Below, piece by piece: positions 11,746 through 24,695 of a stretch of DNA of 64,000 nt. The stretch is from assembly GCA_963921795.1 (NCBI GenBank), contig OY997640.1, positions 54,384,321 to 54,448,320 on the forward strand, in the 5' to 3' direction. This DNA is from Nannobrachium achirus. Taxonomy: Eukaryota > Chordata > Actinopteri > Myctophiformes > Myctophidae. The position numbers and the translations under genes were made by a program. Every line of letters starts with the position of its first letter. Positions within the stretch are counted from its first letter, which is position 1. The notes beneath the pieces were generated by a model. That model ran no database searches, was not told where the DNA came from, and worked only from the letters and a program-made list of their open reading frames with translations.

Positions 11746-13254
11746 GTGGCCTAAACGCAAAGAAGTCCAGAAAGAAATTATGACTACAACAAACTACAAC
11801 ACGACGTAACTTTATTTTTCGTAAAATAATGCGAATCAATTAGTACATTCTCGCTAGTCATGGGACGAGTTTAAAAGATGAACATAACAAATGATTATTA
11901 TACCAAAAGAAATGAAACAATTATACCAATTTAAACCAATTTCACACATTTGGTTTTCCGGTTTGGAAACCGCCTGATGACTTAGGTGTAGGTTATTTCC
12001 ACTCCCGACCGGATCAGAAACCCGAAAATGGTACTGACCCCAGGCTAGTCTTTCTCCAGGCCCACTTAAAGCCCAGTTTTAGCCATTGAATGCCCATTAT
12101 TCTATTTCAGAGAGATACTGTTCTGTACAATAGAGCTATGCACACTCCTGTTGATTTCTGCAACACAATGTCATACATGTCAGATATTTCATTGAGGTAT
12201 TACTTAGTTTTGATCATTCATTAGGCATGTCATGTATCTCAAGGTAATTGTTATTTAGCCTATATGCTAAGCTTCCTTTCCTGGAATATTACTGGTGCCC
12301 CCTGCTGTTCAGAAGTACAACTGTATGTCATGGCCCTTACTGCATACTAGGCTATTCACAAAATAAGCCTGGGTTTCCGAGGCTACACAGCTGCAGCTTC
12401 ATCTTGATTAGTGTTTTTAAGAATATTGTGTGTGACATGACCTATTGAACTGACCTACTGAACTGATATTGGTCATCATTACATAGTAATATATGGTCGC
12501 ACCGCACGTGATAATTAGGCACGTGATAATTAGGCGATTAGCCTTACCAAGTTGACATCTTTGCTTGATCACCATGGCATGGCTACCTGTTGTTTTCCGC
12601 ATAGGCATTTTAGTTTATCATATTCAGAACCGACATCATCATTCTAGACGAGAGTCAACAGTCTTTCAATTGACATCATCAGCATGCTTCATATTGTCGA
12701 GCTTCAGACAGGCGAATAAAAGAGGCTGCCCCTTGCTGCCTCTTGTCTTTCCATTCAACGCTCTCTACAGTAGCTTACATCGTTGTACATCCTCGTGGCC
12801 AAAAACTAAAATAAACTCTTGGCAAATTGTTTCCCTGTGGCGAGAAAAAAAGTCCAACATGTGTTATGGTTGCTAAGCAAACGTGACTAATAATATCCTC
12901 GCGGGAAGGTTTGCATGAGCCCAGCAAAGCGGAGCACAGCACGTTTCAATCTCCACCAATCTGTAGAACAAAAGAACTTCACCACTGTAATTATGCCCAC
13001 AATGGCTATGTCAGTCTCTTCTCATAAATATGGAAACGGAGGGATGGACGAAGGTGTTCAATCTAAAATTATAACGGTTTTTGAGAACTGCACAGCATCA
13101 CTTATTCTATCAAACTCTGTTGAAGGGGTGGAGTTTTCTAAATCTTTTGTAGGCATTATGTCAATCTTTTTCTTGACATGTCTGGATGAATTGTAGAATG
13201 TTAGAGCCTTTTAAATGTCAAATTAAATAGCCTAGGGCATTAGGCCTTATTTTA
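11746..13254. other. No gene seen
   Basis: AT-rich sequence with no recognised exon, repeat or strong structure. A short direct repeat (GCACGTGATAATTAG twice) lies near 12502-12535. Confidence 0.4.
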
Positions 13255-13258
13255 TTAA

Positions 13259-13593
13259 AGGACAACTTTGTTTGTTACAACAAGGTTTCGTATTTTAGAT
13301 TGTAATAAGAGAAAAGAAAAGATGAGTGTTGAAATGTTTTCATTTAGGTTACTTCTTTCTATCGTTTTATCCATTTTGGTGTTTGATTTAAGTGGGTAAA
13401 TATGTGTTTTTACTTTTTAGACACATTGAGCCGACAAATTGTTTAGCCCCCATAAGTCACACCGAAAGATTGCGGTGCATGTTGGGAATGGGCTTATTGT
13501 GTCTAAAAAGACATATCATCTTTTTTTTTTTTTTTTTTATCTCTAATTACAATCTAAAATATGAACCCTTGTTGTAAAAACGAAAGTTGTCCT
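13259..13593. mobile_element. Kolobok-like TTAA MITE
   Basis: TTAA at 13255-13258 and 13594-13597 flank inverted repeats AGGACAACTTTSKTT and TTTTAGATTGTAATWAGAGA. 335 bp, no transposase, poly-T inside. Confidence 0.8.
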
Positions 13594-13597
13594 TTAA

Positions 13598-14790
13598 AGA
13601 AATTCTAAGTTATTCCACTAGGCCTATATGTTGAAAGCATGTTGAGAGCACTTAGGCTATCCATAGAGGCTATTAGGGCATAGGCTACCGTGTTTAGACG
13701 GACTATATGTGAATATGATCAGTCAAACCACCAAAGGGAATTGGGTTGAAGTTATTGCATGCTTTCTTAATATATAGCATTACAAAATTAAGTTTCCTCA
13801 CATTTCTGTCTCAATATTTCGGTGATGAAAATGGGATGGGATTGGCATTGGTTGTATCTCTCCATAGAGTCATTTAGTGCCTATAGGTTTAATTTAGCCT
13901 ATATGTGAACTAACAGTCATTAATAGTAAAAAAAAAAAAAAAAAAAAAAAAATCATATTGAATTTAACAAACCACTATTTAGGCCTATTCAATATCATGT
14001 AATAATCCCAAATGAACAGGTTTGTGGCACATAAGCCTACAGTCACTGTATGTCTGGGATTTCCATGTAGCTATAAGCTACTAAATATCCATATAATCTT
14101 AATTGTTCTTCACAACTTAACTTGGGCGATGTACCATAAACCTATTCTCAAATATTGAAGGTATGCATGGTGTACCTCCCCACTTTGACCACTAAGTGGT
14201 GCACCAGCGACACTAATGAACACAGGAGGGCTCGCTCGCTCGCACGCACGCACACACGAGGCTGCCATCTCCCCTCATTATTATCGTTACTAGGAAAGTT
14301 GAGAGGGTCAGAGAATGAGAGGCAGGTTATAGTGGAACACACATAGTTATAGGCTAGTATTGCCAATACGGAACAACAGAAGGTCAGGATGACCAAAGTA
14401 TCATAGTGTAAACAGCATGCGTCATGCTTGTTCAATCCCATGCATGTTCCTTCAATCCCTATCAGATTTTTTTTTTAAATAAACAAAACAATACAGAAAA
14501 CATCCAAATTAGGCCCCATGTTCCCTTAGCATCACAGAAGGTCGTTTTCCATAATGTGCTCCCCTCTCCCTGAAGGCAGGGAACCAAAGAACAAGGCCGG
14601 ACTTCAGTGCCATAAGCAACTACTCTTGTGTGCCTCATTAACTCATTAGTAATAATATAAATTATTTATAATAATAAATAGTTGCTGCAGAAAATAAATA
14701 CCGATCATCTTGCGGTCAGATAAATTATTACACAAGAATTACACATATAAATCATAATCATAAATCATATAGCCTACATAACTAATAATA
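13598..14790. other. No gene seen
   Basis: AT-rich. An A run at 13929-13952 and a short GCTC/GCAC tract near 14230-14255. Nothing else recognised. Confidence 0.4.
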
Positions 14791-14791
14791 A

Positions 14792-15655
14792 TAATCTATC
14801 TATAAATGCGAGAAGTCTCTGCGTGTCTGTCTGTCTGTCTGTGTGTCTGTAATCCGCGTATCTCGAGAACCGTTCGTCCCACCGGCTTCAGATTCGGCAC
14901 GCGCGTTCCCCGCCACGGCACGGAGTGCAGTGCCGGGTCTCGACCCGACCCGACGCGCGGTTTTCCCGAACCGGCCCGAAACGTTCGGAATCTCCTTATG
15001 CGGGGTTGATTGTTGACATCAGGCTGTTCCGGAGGAAATCGGCGAAAGCTCTAACTCATTGTGACATCACTTCATAAAAGGCTCTGACATCACGTACGCC
15101 ACATGAGTCAACAAAAAATCTCTGAATATCTCCATATATAGCATATATGGGCATAAAATGGACGCAGAATCACAAAGATCTCCATATACGGGCATAAAGG
15201 GACACAGACAGACGGATACAGAGATCTCCATAAATGGGCATAAAATGGACGCAAATGGCATATATGGGCATAAAATTTACGCAGAATCACAAAGATCTCC
15301 ATATACGGGCATAAAGGGACACAGACAGACAGATACAGAGATCTCCATATATGGGCATGAAATGGACGCAAATAGACAGATATCTCCATATATGGGCATA
15401 TGGGCATAAAATGGACCCAGAACTATATCTGCAGTGATCTCCATATATGGACATAAAATGGACGCTGACAGACAGACAGATAACAGATATCTCCATATAT
15501 GGGCATAAATGGACACAGGCAAACAGATGGTCAAAACGGGTCCTATGACAACAGGTATAATGGGGTTTGCATTAAAGGGCGGGGCATTCATTCCCTATTT
15601 ACATCGTTCCCGAGTTGGCCAGGTCGCCGACTAGACGCTGGGCCGCCCAAGTATT
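14792..15655. mobile_element. Helitron-like unit carrying R2 array
   Basis: Opens TCTATCTATAAATGCGAGAA with a (TGTC)n tract and GTATCTCGAGAACCGTTCGT. It ends GACTAGACGCTGGGCCGCCC in an ATT-rich flank. The TC start, A/T-rich target and GC-rich 3' end suggest a decayed Helitron, but no clear CTRR end is seen. Confidence 0.3.
15120..15510 (+). promoter_or_regulatory. Array of CArG-like boxes in repeat R2
   Basis: Five perfect CC(A/T)6GG boxes, the SRF consensus: 15228-15237, 15345-15354, 15386-15395, 15441-15450 and 15493-15502. The spacing is irregular (about 40-120 bp). Near-matches lie between. They are part of the repeat unit, so binding is only a possibility. Confidence 0.4.
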
Positions 15656-16051
15656 ATTAATAATAATAATACACCAATTTAGCTGTGACTCACGAAGGGT
15701 TATCATACCAAAATATTATCTACAGATATAGAGCTTCTCAAAAATTATAAGTAACCTTTGCCACCTTTCCGATAGCGATGCACATGGACTATGATAGATT
15801 TATCAAAAACACTCTTTTTTCTGGTGACTTATACTAACCTCCTCATAAGTGAGCTGGCCATGTTTTTTCGATAACTTTTTTCATTTATTTTTAATATCTT
15901 TTTTTATTGTGTAAATTTTTTACATTTTCCCCCCAAAATATTAAAAATATATGAAAAAACACAGCCATGCTCACGTATTAGGAGGTAAAGTGTGCTGTGC
16001 CTGCCATGCAATGGCAAAACACCGGCCGGGAATGGTGTGCTATTACTTTTT

Positions 16052-16427
16052 AGACGGCCAATGGGGATGAGCTCTAATTGCTGAAGCCCTCACTGTCTTC
16101 CTATTGGCTGGGCTTTAAACATCCATAACTCCAGTTTGCAGCATGGTACCGTCTCGAAACTTGGTGTCTGGACTTAGACGGCCGATAGGAACGAGCTGTA
16201 ATTGTTGAAGCCCGCCCCCTCTGTTTTCCCATTGGCTGGACTTTAAGCATCCATAACTCAAGTTTGCAGCATGACACCGTCTCGAAACTCTGTTACTAGA
16301 CTTAGACCACCAATAGGGACAAGCTGTATTGCTGAAACCCCGCCCCCGCCCCCTCTGTCTTCCTATTGGCTGGGCTTTAAACATCCATAACTCCAGTTCC
16401 CAACATGTTACTGGTCTCAAACTTGGT
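16052..16427. repeat. Three-copy 124-128-bp tandem repeat with GC and CCAAT boxes
   Basis: Units start at 16052, 16176 and 16304 (AGACGGCCRATRGG or variant). Each holds CTGTCTTCCTATTGGCTGG-type sequence (inverted CCAAT) and CATCCATAACTCCAGTTTGC. Units 2 and 3 carry a GC box (GCCCGCCCCC). Confidence 0.75.
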
Positions 16428-16439
16428 GGGTGGTCCCAC

Positions 16440-16800
16440 AGACCCAACCGCTAACCTCTAATGCTAATGATAATGCTAACCCTAAAGCTAACTGCTACCG
16501 TTAACCGCTAATGCTAATGTGTAAAAAATGCTAATGCTAAAGTAAAAAATGCTAATGCTAAAATGTGGAAAATCGCACTCTTTCGAACGACCATCATTTC
16601 GACCGGAGGGTTAGGGTTAGAGTCGGGTGTCGAAAAGATGACATGTAGTAACAGCGACACGCTCCCGCTAAAATGTTAATGCTAAAAATGTTAATGCTAA
16701 TGCTAATACTAAAAATGTTAATGCAAAAAATGCTAATGTTAAAAATGTTAATGTTAATACTAATGCTAAAATAGCTAATGCTAAAGCGAATATATGTCTA
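16440..16800. repeat. (GCTAAT)n-like low-complexity tract split by a MITE
   Basis: Irregular GCTAATGCTAAAATG units on both sides of the telomere-repeat MITE at 16562-16669. Confidence 0.75.
16562..16669 (-). mobile_element. Telomere-repeat MITE, short copy
   Basis: Minus strand GGGAGCGTGTCGCTGTTACT, then ATCTTTTCGACACCCGACTC, CTAACCCTAACCC and GAAAGAGTGCGATTTTCC. Same family as 23437-23588 and 30541-33122. Confidence 0.65.
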
Positions 16801-17934
16801 AAACTTATCTTGCAAAAAACATCTGATATCTGATCTGAAGAGAACACACATGGGGTCGAGCCTGGGAACATTCTGAGCCACATAAAATCCAAAGGTCTTA
16901 CAATTTGTCTAAAGAAGCTCACCTGGAGATACAGTAGATACAGTAGATAGATCTGGTCCCAAGAGGAGCTATTTCCATATCAGGCGGTGATAGCTCCAGT
17001 CAGAATGCTCTGTGTAGCAGACTCAGAGAACCAGGATTTCAGGCTGTCTGAGGTGGTAAAGAAAGACACTGGCTAGCCTTCCTCAATCGATTCGTCACAA
17101 CAGTGTGTGCATTTTCCAAGTCCTCAGTGATATGCACACCAAAGTAAACTGCTCACCCTTTATATTGGTGTGTTGAACATAAGGAGTTGTAGGCTATGGT
17201 TGTAGGCCTTCTGCTGTTGCGTAACATGCACAACCAACTCCTTTTAGCCGGGGGCGTTAGGGATATTTCGCGCTAATCAGTCTAAAAGTGCCAAATTTTG
17301 CACAGATAGCTCAGGGCATGCTCTAATGATTCAGCTAGGGCACCCGAGTCGGCGACCTTCGGTGTCGCCACAGCGGCCAAATCAAGTTGGGCGCCAAAAC
17401 TTGACAGAAACAAAGAAGATAATCCAAGCTTTCTGTAGAGTTTCACGTTGTTGTACAACAGGTCAGGAAACGTCTCTGTTCAGATGAATGGGCTGTCAAG
17501 GGTTGGTATTGCAAGTCTAGATGCCAGAGAGCATTATAGCGTCTCTAAGAGTTGCTTGCAGCTATAGCTCTGCACGCAACCCTGCAGGCTCTGATGTTGT
17601 TTGGTGGCCGAGTTTCTTCATGTTCAAGGTTGTTTGTTTTTGTTTATAAAACTGACCTAAAAACATGGCTGTCCTCAAATTATAATTGGACTTAGTTCAT
17701 CTTATTCCCTACTATTTTGCCCCCAGATTGTCAAACAACACACTCCACCCTCACCCACCCCCTATTTTCCTGCAAATCTGTTATATTGCATTTAGTGTTG
17801 TTGCTGATATCTAATGTATTGTAGGCCTATGTCTTGATGATCAATTGAGCACAATGGATGACAATTGAAACTAGAGATACTGTTCCTACGAAACAGTGTG
17901 GGCTCGCTTGTAAAAAATATATATTTTAAAAACA
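16801..17934. other. No gene seen
   Basis: Mixed sequence without recognised exon. 17270-17420 (GCCAAATTTTGCACAGATAG) resembles fragments of other dispersed repeats. Confidence 0.35.
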
Positions 17935-18240
17935 ATTGTCCCTCCAATTGTCTCATCGAAATATTAGGAATATGTGGCAAAAATATACGGCAGAACTCAT
18001 TAAATATTCCCCCCCAAAGGTGACGTGTCAATTGTCAACCAATAACCCAGCTAACACCACTCCCAGATTTTCCACACCTTACACCTCATTGGCTAAGGGC
18101 CCTGCCTTTATACTGTCTGCGATGGAACTCAAATACAACCATGCCACCTCATTGGCTAGTGGCTCTGCCTTTCTACTGTCTGCGGCGGAAAATGCCAACT
18201 GTCTGCGGCGTGTTCTCGCCTTCGGCGAGCCCACAACAAG
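17935..18240. promoter_or_regulatory. CCAAT-box cluster in a short tandem duplication
   Basis: CCTCATTGGCTARKGGCYCT occurs twice about 65 bp apart (18085, 18149), with ACCAATAACCC at 18040. The second unit is followed by CTGTCTGCGGCGG. Could be promoter sequence or a repeat. Confidence 0.3.
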
Positions 18241-18574
18241 GTTTTTTTTTATATTAGCATATTTTGTATCTGTACTATTTTCCAAACTTAACCTAGAGTA
18301 GGCTATTAGCCTGAAATCTCCAAATTTGGGCACAAATGTGACATTTGCTGTTTGTTGCAGTAGCATGCAAATATCTCAAACCTTTACACATTTTCTGTCA
18401 AATCATTGGTGTGTCCCTTAAAGGCAAATGTTGTTGAAAATGTAGGTAAATGTGTTATTATATGTGTATCAATAATTGTGTTACAATGAAGACACACACG
18501 TTAAGATGTTAGTGGTTGAGTGATTGACAGCTGATTGGATGTTAAAGAAAGAAAGGATGAGAGGGAATGGGATG

Positions 18575-18904
<330 letters not shown>

Positions 18905-19214
18905 TCGTTGAACATTGTCTGAAAGACCCCCGCCCCCTCCCCCGGGTAGCCTCACTCTCGGGCCTCATATCCAACAGCACCGACAAATCCTGTCTCTGGA
19001 GCAAAGAGGTTACTTTGGTGTCAGTGTCCCTCTCTCTCTCTGCCTGTCTGTCATCCATCCATCGCTCTGCTCTGTCCCTGTCCCTGTCCGTGCTGCACGG
19101 TACTGCAGGCCTACACTGGCTCATTCTGCTGCAGAGTGGGGCGCGTGACGTCAACGGAGTGCTGCTGGAGCGGTTCCTTGGGCTTGAGCGAAAAAATGGG
19201 GAGAAGATTGCGAG
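18905..19214 (+). promoter_or_regulatory. Candidate promoter and first non-coding exon (CRE)
   Basis: GC- and CpG-rich block after a long CT array. It contains a perfect CRE, TGACGTCA, at 19146-19153 and ends in a good donor-like site (GAG|GTGAGA, exon end 19214). A non-coding first exon of fbxo41 would fit here: same strand, upstream, CRE as expected for a neuronal gene. The 24.6-kb distance to the coding exon and the lack of transcript data make this an inference. Its open frame is not conserved coding that I recognise. Confidence 0.3.
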
Positions 19215-20218
19215 GTGAGACAAGGCTTTTTTTTCTCCCACCCTTTGATACATTGCACATGTAACACAGCTCACAAATGCGCGCGTGTTTTTGCGTATGT
19301 GTCATTGTGGGGTGTGTTACATGTGCGTGCGTAGAATTGCCATTTCGTGGACACTGCCCACTCTGCGGTTCATGCAGAGGGGTTTTTAAATAACGCGGAA
19401 CGTGGATGCGAGCGACAGGGCAAATTCTGGACGTTCAATTCGTCTTTGAGCCAATATGCAGGATATGGGCGTCCGTAATAAATGTTATAAACGTTGTGAT
19501 TAGGCTCGTTATTATTAAGCTAGCCTGCTACATTTTTGTATCCATTGATTGATGTTCGGCATGCTGCTCGTCCACACCCACATCATTCATGTGTTGAATG
19601 TGATTGATCGCGGGTGCAGGGCAAATATGAATACTAATAGTAATAACCCATAGCCATAGCAATTATACTGTCAGTTGGCATTGATGCCTGGCTCTGCGTT
19701 TTATAGATGCAAGGGACCTTGACTGGCCTTTTCCCTGTAATATAAGCGCGCGTGGATGATCCAGATTTAGGTGAAATGCGCCTTTGATACATTTTCTTTG
19801 AATTCTACGACTAACATGATTTCATACATAAAGTTCGCCAAAGATAATCACGACCATATAGCCTAGCCCTGCGGTCATTTTATACGTCGGTCGGGCAGTG
19901 AGTGAGAGTAGGCCTAGTTTGGCAATTTGCCCCGCGCACGTTGTGAGCCTGCCTGAGGGGTAGGTCTTGAAGGATGCTCCCCTGGGAGAGTTCAAACTGA
20001 GGTATACTGTGGTTAGGCCTAGCCTATCTTCTCAGACAGAGTCAGCTCGTAACGTTGCCAAATTTGACAGAACTGCAGTGTGACCAATGACCATGCACAC
20101 CGCATGCCAAATTATGACTGATTTGTTGCTGGGCCTGATTGAACTATACACAAAAGCACAAAACATGCATAGGCATGATCACATGCATCGTGCATGGATA
20201 TTATGCACTTGCAGCAAA
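19215..20218. other. No gene seen
   Basis: Moderately CpG-rich to about 19.45 kb, then ordinary sequence. No further exon recognised. Confidence 0.4.
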
Positions 20219-20220
20219 CT

Positions 20221-20290
<70 letters not shown>

Positions 20291-20351
20291 CGGTGCGCCG
20301 TGCGTGCGTGCGTGCGTGCGTGCCAGCGTGCGTGCGTGTGTCTCTCTCTCT
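20219..20351. repeat. Compound (CT)n(GT)n(GTGC)n array
   Basis: CT units, then GT units, then GTGC-type units and a short CT tail. Confidence 0.95.
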
Positions 20352-21100
20352 CATTCCTGTGTGCTTTGCTCTGGCAGTATAAGATGTGACAAAAGGCAGA
20401 CCATTCAAGCTGAAGTGAGACACTTTGCCAGCCAATAACTCACCCAGCAGACGCTTGGAAGGATAATAGCGGTCACATATGGTTTGTTTCTGGAGAATGG
20501 GATCAAATTCTGCTGCCTGCAGCCAGGTTGACCATTCAAACAGATGTTGGACGTTCTTGTCAAGTGGCAAAAGTCCTCTGTACTGTAACGGGATGCAACT
20601 GAGACTCATTCACGCAGACCGTAGTCTCAAGTAGTCAGACAAATGGAGATCTCCGCCTACCGAAACGTCTGGTGACATTTAAATCCAATTTGGGGCCTTA
20701 GAACAGCAACGTAACAAACCTACGCCTACTGCTTTGGTAACCAATCTCCTTAGAGCTGCTAGCCCTTTGGGGCCCTAGGCAAACATGTATTTTAGCTGGT
20801 TCCCACAGCATATTCTTGATGACTGCATGGCTTTATGGTCAGATGAAATCCTGGTGTTATTCCCATGGGCATCACTCACTCTAGTATCTGGGCACTGATC
20901 CCCTGCGTATCTGAAAGACCAGACCCATTGAGAGACTACTTCTACCTTGAGCCAACCCAGACTAGCTGGGAGAAGGTGATTCCTGGGGAGAGGCCTAGTA
21001 GTAGTCTTATTAGTTTGTTTTGAGAGGTCTGCAGTTTTGATTTTAGTGACATTGAGATGTCATTGAGAGTTAGTGAACCATGAGGTGCAACCATTAGCGA
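20352..21100. other. No gene seen
   Basis: Unique-looking sequence with no recognised feature. Confidence 0.4.
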
Positions 21101-21370
21101 CTTTAAGCAAATGACGGCTACGGCAACGGTAACCGGAAATGATCAGCGCTTAATAGATCAACCTGCCGCCATCGCAGCCGTCTGTACTACGCCAGAAGCT
21201 CCCTTTCCATGTTGCGCCTTAAAACGTCTGCTGTATAGACGCGTTGCCATGGGAACCAAGGCGTTCAGTAAAAGTGGTGGGACCCCGTCGCCAACGGCTG
21301 TTGCTTAACGTTGACTGCTGCGACGATTACGTCATAGCAGCCGTACTCCGCCTGGCGTTTCCGTCCTGAA
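21101..21370 (+). promoter_or_regulatory. CpG-rich block with RFX-like X-box and CRE-like site
   Basis: GTTGCCATGGGAAC at 21243-21256 is close to the RFX X-box consensus GTYNCCATRGYAAC. TTACGTCA at 21327-21334 is CRE-like. CpG dinucleotides are far denser than in the flanks. Enhancer or alternative promoter is an inference. Confidence 0.35.
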
Positions 21371-22380
21371 AATCGTCAAGCTTAAACTGCCTAATGTCAA
21401 AATGACATTGAATGAGGGCTCCAGCTAGGGTCTTCGTTGCACTCGTGCTTTTATGTCAGCTCCACTTGGATCTCAGAAACAATTTCACACGTGTCTCCCG
21501 GTTCGGGTCCGCCATTTGAAAAGAATCTCGGAACAATTTCAAGGGCTCATTAGGGTACTAAGAACCTAGCGTCACCTGGGGTCAATCCCCTTTTAATCAG
21601 GGTATATCCATATACGAGCAGCCCCTGCGTCTCTGACTAATCACATCACGATTGGCTCACAGTTTCAGGAAGGCTGCCAGCCAGCCACAGTGCACAGAAT
21701 CTCTGACTGTGTATCTGTCCTCCACTAAAGAACCATTTGAACGATTGACTAACTTGGCGTTTGTATTGACAAGGATCTTTGGGTGTGATGTGCGATCATG
21801 TGCCGAGTAGCAATTCAGTTGGACCAGGGGTTGTCCAGAACCATGTATGGAGATACCTAATGACAATGTTATGGACTTAAAAGAGTCTAGAATATCTTGA
21901 CTAGACCTTTAACCACCAAATTGCACCTCTCTCTGTAGGTCATCCTATGATGACATCTCAATCCTGCATACATCTGGCCAGCTCACCAGTACTATCCGCC
22001 AGTGTTGATTTTGACAATATAACATACAAAGGTAACCGGTCTACTCGTCTACGAAAATTTTTCGTCAGTTTTATTTAACAAAATCAACAATGCTTTCCAC
22101 CCCTGCATCTTTCTTTAGTATGTCCACTTAGGTAGGTGTTGGACTCCCTTGCAGTCAATGCCAGTGTTGGCTCCCATAACACAAGCTTGCTGGCTGGGAG
22201 CTTCCAGTGTCTGTGGCTGTGACCGATCAGCCTCATTTCCCAGGCTGATATCCTCTCACTCACTCTCACTCCCCCCATACAGATGCTTGTTGGTAACATG
22301 TTCCTTCTGGTTGATGTTTAGTACTGCACACAGCATGGTGGTCTTGCACCTATCCAGGGACTTCTGTAGGGCAGGCTTCA
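21371..22380. other. No gene seen
   Basis: Possible small inverted fragment near 21990-22092 (CAGTGTTGATTTTGAC and AAAATCAACA). Nothing coding. Confidence 0.35.
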
Positions 22381-22384
22381 GAAT

Positions 22385-22570
22385 TCAGCATTCACAATCA
22401 TATCCCAGTGAAGAAGCTGAGCTTGATATGTACAGTACTTTGTTGACCGGGGTCACCCAGGGGTCTATACTTGGTCCCAAGCCTTTTCCCTTTACACCAA
22501 TGTCTTTGCCGGAAATAGACGATCTACAAGCTTGTGTTGAGTGCTTAGAGATTAGCTATTTTCCCCTAAT
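22385..22570 (+). mobile_element. LINE reverse-transcriptase fragment with hairpin-like copy
   Basis: Reads YSTLLTGVTQGSILGPKPF, the RT block of non-LTR elements. About 45 nt on, 22511-22565 (GAAATAGACGATCTACAAGC ... AGATTAGCTATTTTCC) resembles a diverged hairpin module, at the same relative place as in the fragment at 130-310. Confidence 0.5.
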
Positions 22571-22913
22571 GTTTGCCTGTAATGTCATGTCCAGAAAAGG
22601 GATGCCCCGGTCCATTTGGTTAAGGCAGTGGGCAATATTGCGTATTAACTTACATTTCCACTTCCAGCAACTTCTTCAGGGACTCAAACCGGTGACTTTC
22701 TGGTCACAAGCCTGCTTCTCGGTAGCATGCCCTTCACTGTTCCAACCACAAATGTCATTAAATAAATGACATTGGTCGCAGAGGAAATTCCCTTGAGTTA
22801 TTGTGAGGCAGCAGTGGCATTTGAAAGGATAGTTCACAGGACTGCACGTCCTATTGAATATTTTATTGCTTTTTGTACTATCTTTAGTGTCAAGTGTTCC
22901 CAAACTTCCCAGT

Positions 22914-23017
<104 letters not shown>

Positions 23018-23436
23018 CTCATCAACAATGAATACACAGCAGGCAGACAGCCATGTGCTCTGCCAAAGAATCTCTGAACCTCTTTCTGCGCTTTGGATGT
23101 CATTTTGATGACTTCTAAAGATTTTCTGTTTTATACTGTACTGGAGTGAGACAGGAAAGAAAGGTACTGTAGGGTGACATGTGTGATGGTTAATTCACAC
23201 TGCAAGAACAATTAGTGCCTTGTTGATTTTTGCTCTAAAACGAAAATCAAAAAGATTTGTTATTTGATTTTCCATTCCTAGTTCCTACCCAACAAATCAA
23301 ATTATACTAAGATCCCCAGAGCTAGACGTGACATTTTAGCTTGAAGCGATATTTGCGCTTTGTAGGTAGACTAACTTGGGTAGGTGAAATTAACTTTATG
23401 GTGCTTTTGGAAAGAAATCAACAACAGACAAAACCC

Positions 23437-23588
23437 TGGGAGCGTTTCGCTGTTACTACTGTACGTGTCATCTTTTCGACAGCCAACTCTAACCCTTACC
23501 CTAAACCTAACCTCCGCGGGGTGAGTCGCTAACCCTCTCGACGCTCCTTTGTCGAAATGACGGGCATTCGAAAGAGCGAGATTTCCCC
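23437..23588 (+). mobile_element. Telomere-repeat MITE (hAT-like)
   Basis: 8-bp duplications CAAAACCC at 23429-23436 and 23589-23596 flank TGGGAGCGTTTCGCTGTTAC ... GAAAGAGCGAGATTTCCCC. The centre holds CTAACCCTTACCCTAAACCT. 152 bp. Confidence 0.75.
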
Positions 23589-23742
23589 CAAAACCCCTAC
23601 CACCTGACTACTCAAGAATCTCTGTTGACTCTCTGACCTTACATTTTCAGGGTGCAGATCTACTACCAGGGTTGTCCCCAAAGCTATTTATTAGGGTTTT
23701 GGAGATTCAGGTTTTGTTCAAACCTTGAAGCTTTGAATTTAT

Positions 23743-23779
23743 TTAGGGGCAGTAAGTGAATATCACTTACTGCCCCTAA
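23743..23779. repeat. 17-bp hairpin
   Basis: TTAGGGGCAGTAAGTGA (23743-23759), loop ATA, then the exact complement (23763-23779). Confidence 0.85.
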
Positions 23780-24690
23780 GTAAATATCACTATTGTTCAT
23801 TTTGTTATATATAATGTTTTGTTCAGTCTCTCCAGCTCTTTTGTAAATAAACATTATCCAATCAGGAGGGAGAACTTGGAAGTGAGCAGACAAAACTCTA
23901 ACTGGAACCTGTACACAGAGACATTAATTGGTTGAGCCACTAGACACCCACTGCTCAATCAATTACATTCTATCTATGGATATCAGATGGTATCAGCTAT
24001 TCATGTTTGAAAATGCAAAAAAGTCAGATAGAGCTCGTAGTGAAACATGTTGTTGACTGTCCATTTCGCTGATCTGTGTAATAATGAGTGTCAGTGTTCG
24101 CTAGCATGGCATTTTTATTGTTCATTGGCTACTCTCACTTGACTGACCTTTGCTGCGTTGGTGCAGATAAGACAGAGACATTCATCGATGCAGTCACCGC
24201 CTCCTGGGATGTTTGTTCTTCATATCGCCTATTATGGAGATAGCTTTTCGCACCACTTTTCGCACCATTGTCCCCAGCCCCAGGAAGGTATTAGACCTAC
24301 CATTCCCCCACAATGCAGTTTTCATGTTGTGTTTGTACGCTGGCTCTGTGCTTCCCTCACCCTGGCCTGTAGACATGATGTCAGGCTTAAATCTACATGT
24401 CAGAAAGAGAGTAGCAACAGGACTGGACATATGTCTAGACAGGAACTAATGAGTGATCCGTCTCTCTGGAGGTGGGCTTTAGAGAAGGGGTGAGTGCACC
24501 AAGGCAGGAGGAGGAGAATCTCAATAGAGCAGACATCATACTGCTGCCAGGAGGTTGGCGAGTCACGGTCTGTCTGTCTGTCTGTCTGACCGACAAAAAT
24601 ACTCCCCTTGAAATGTAGTCTGTCGGGATTCCTCCAACATGTGTGTCTTTACATCAGTTCACGTTGACGTGCAAGGTGCCATGTTATGTT
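23780..24690. other. No gene seen
   Basis: Ordinary sequence with a short (TGTC)n at 24569-24588. Confidence 0.4.
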
Positions 24691-24695
24691 AATTA

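Noticed and set aside
15120-15540. Spaced repeats resembling a CRISPR array
   Set aside because: Spacing and unit length are irregular and the intervening sequence also repeats. It is part of dispersed repeat R2.
22149-22769. 206-codon frame as a host gene
   Set aside because: The only recognisable part is a LINE reverse-transcriptase block. The rest shows no similarity.
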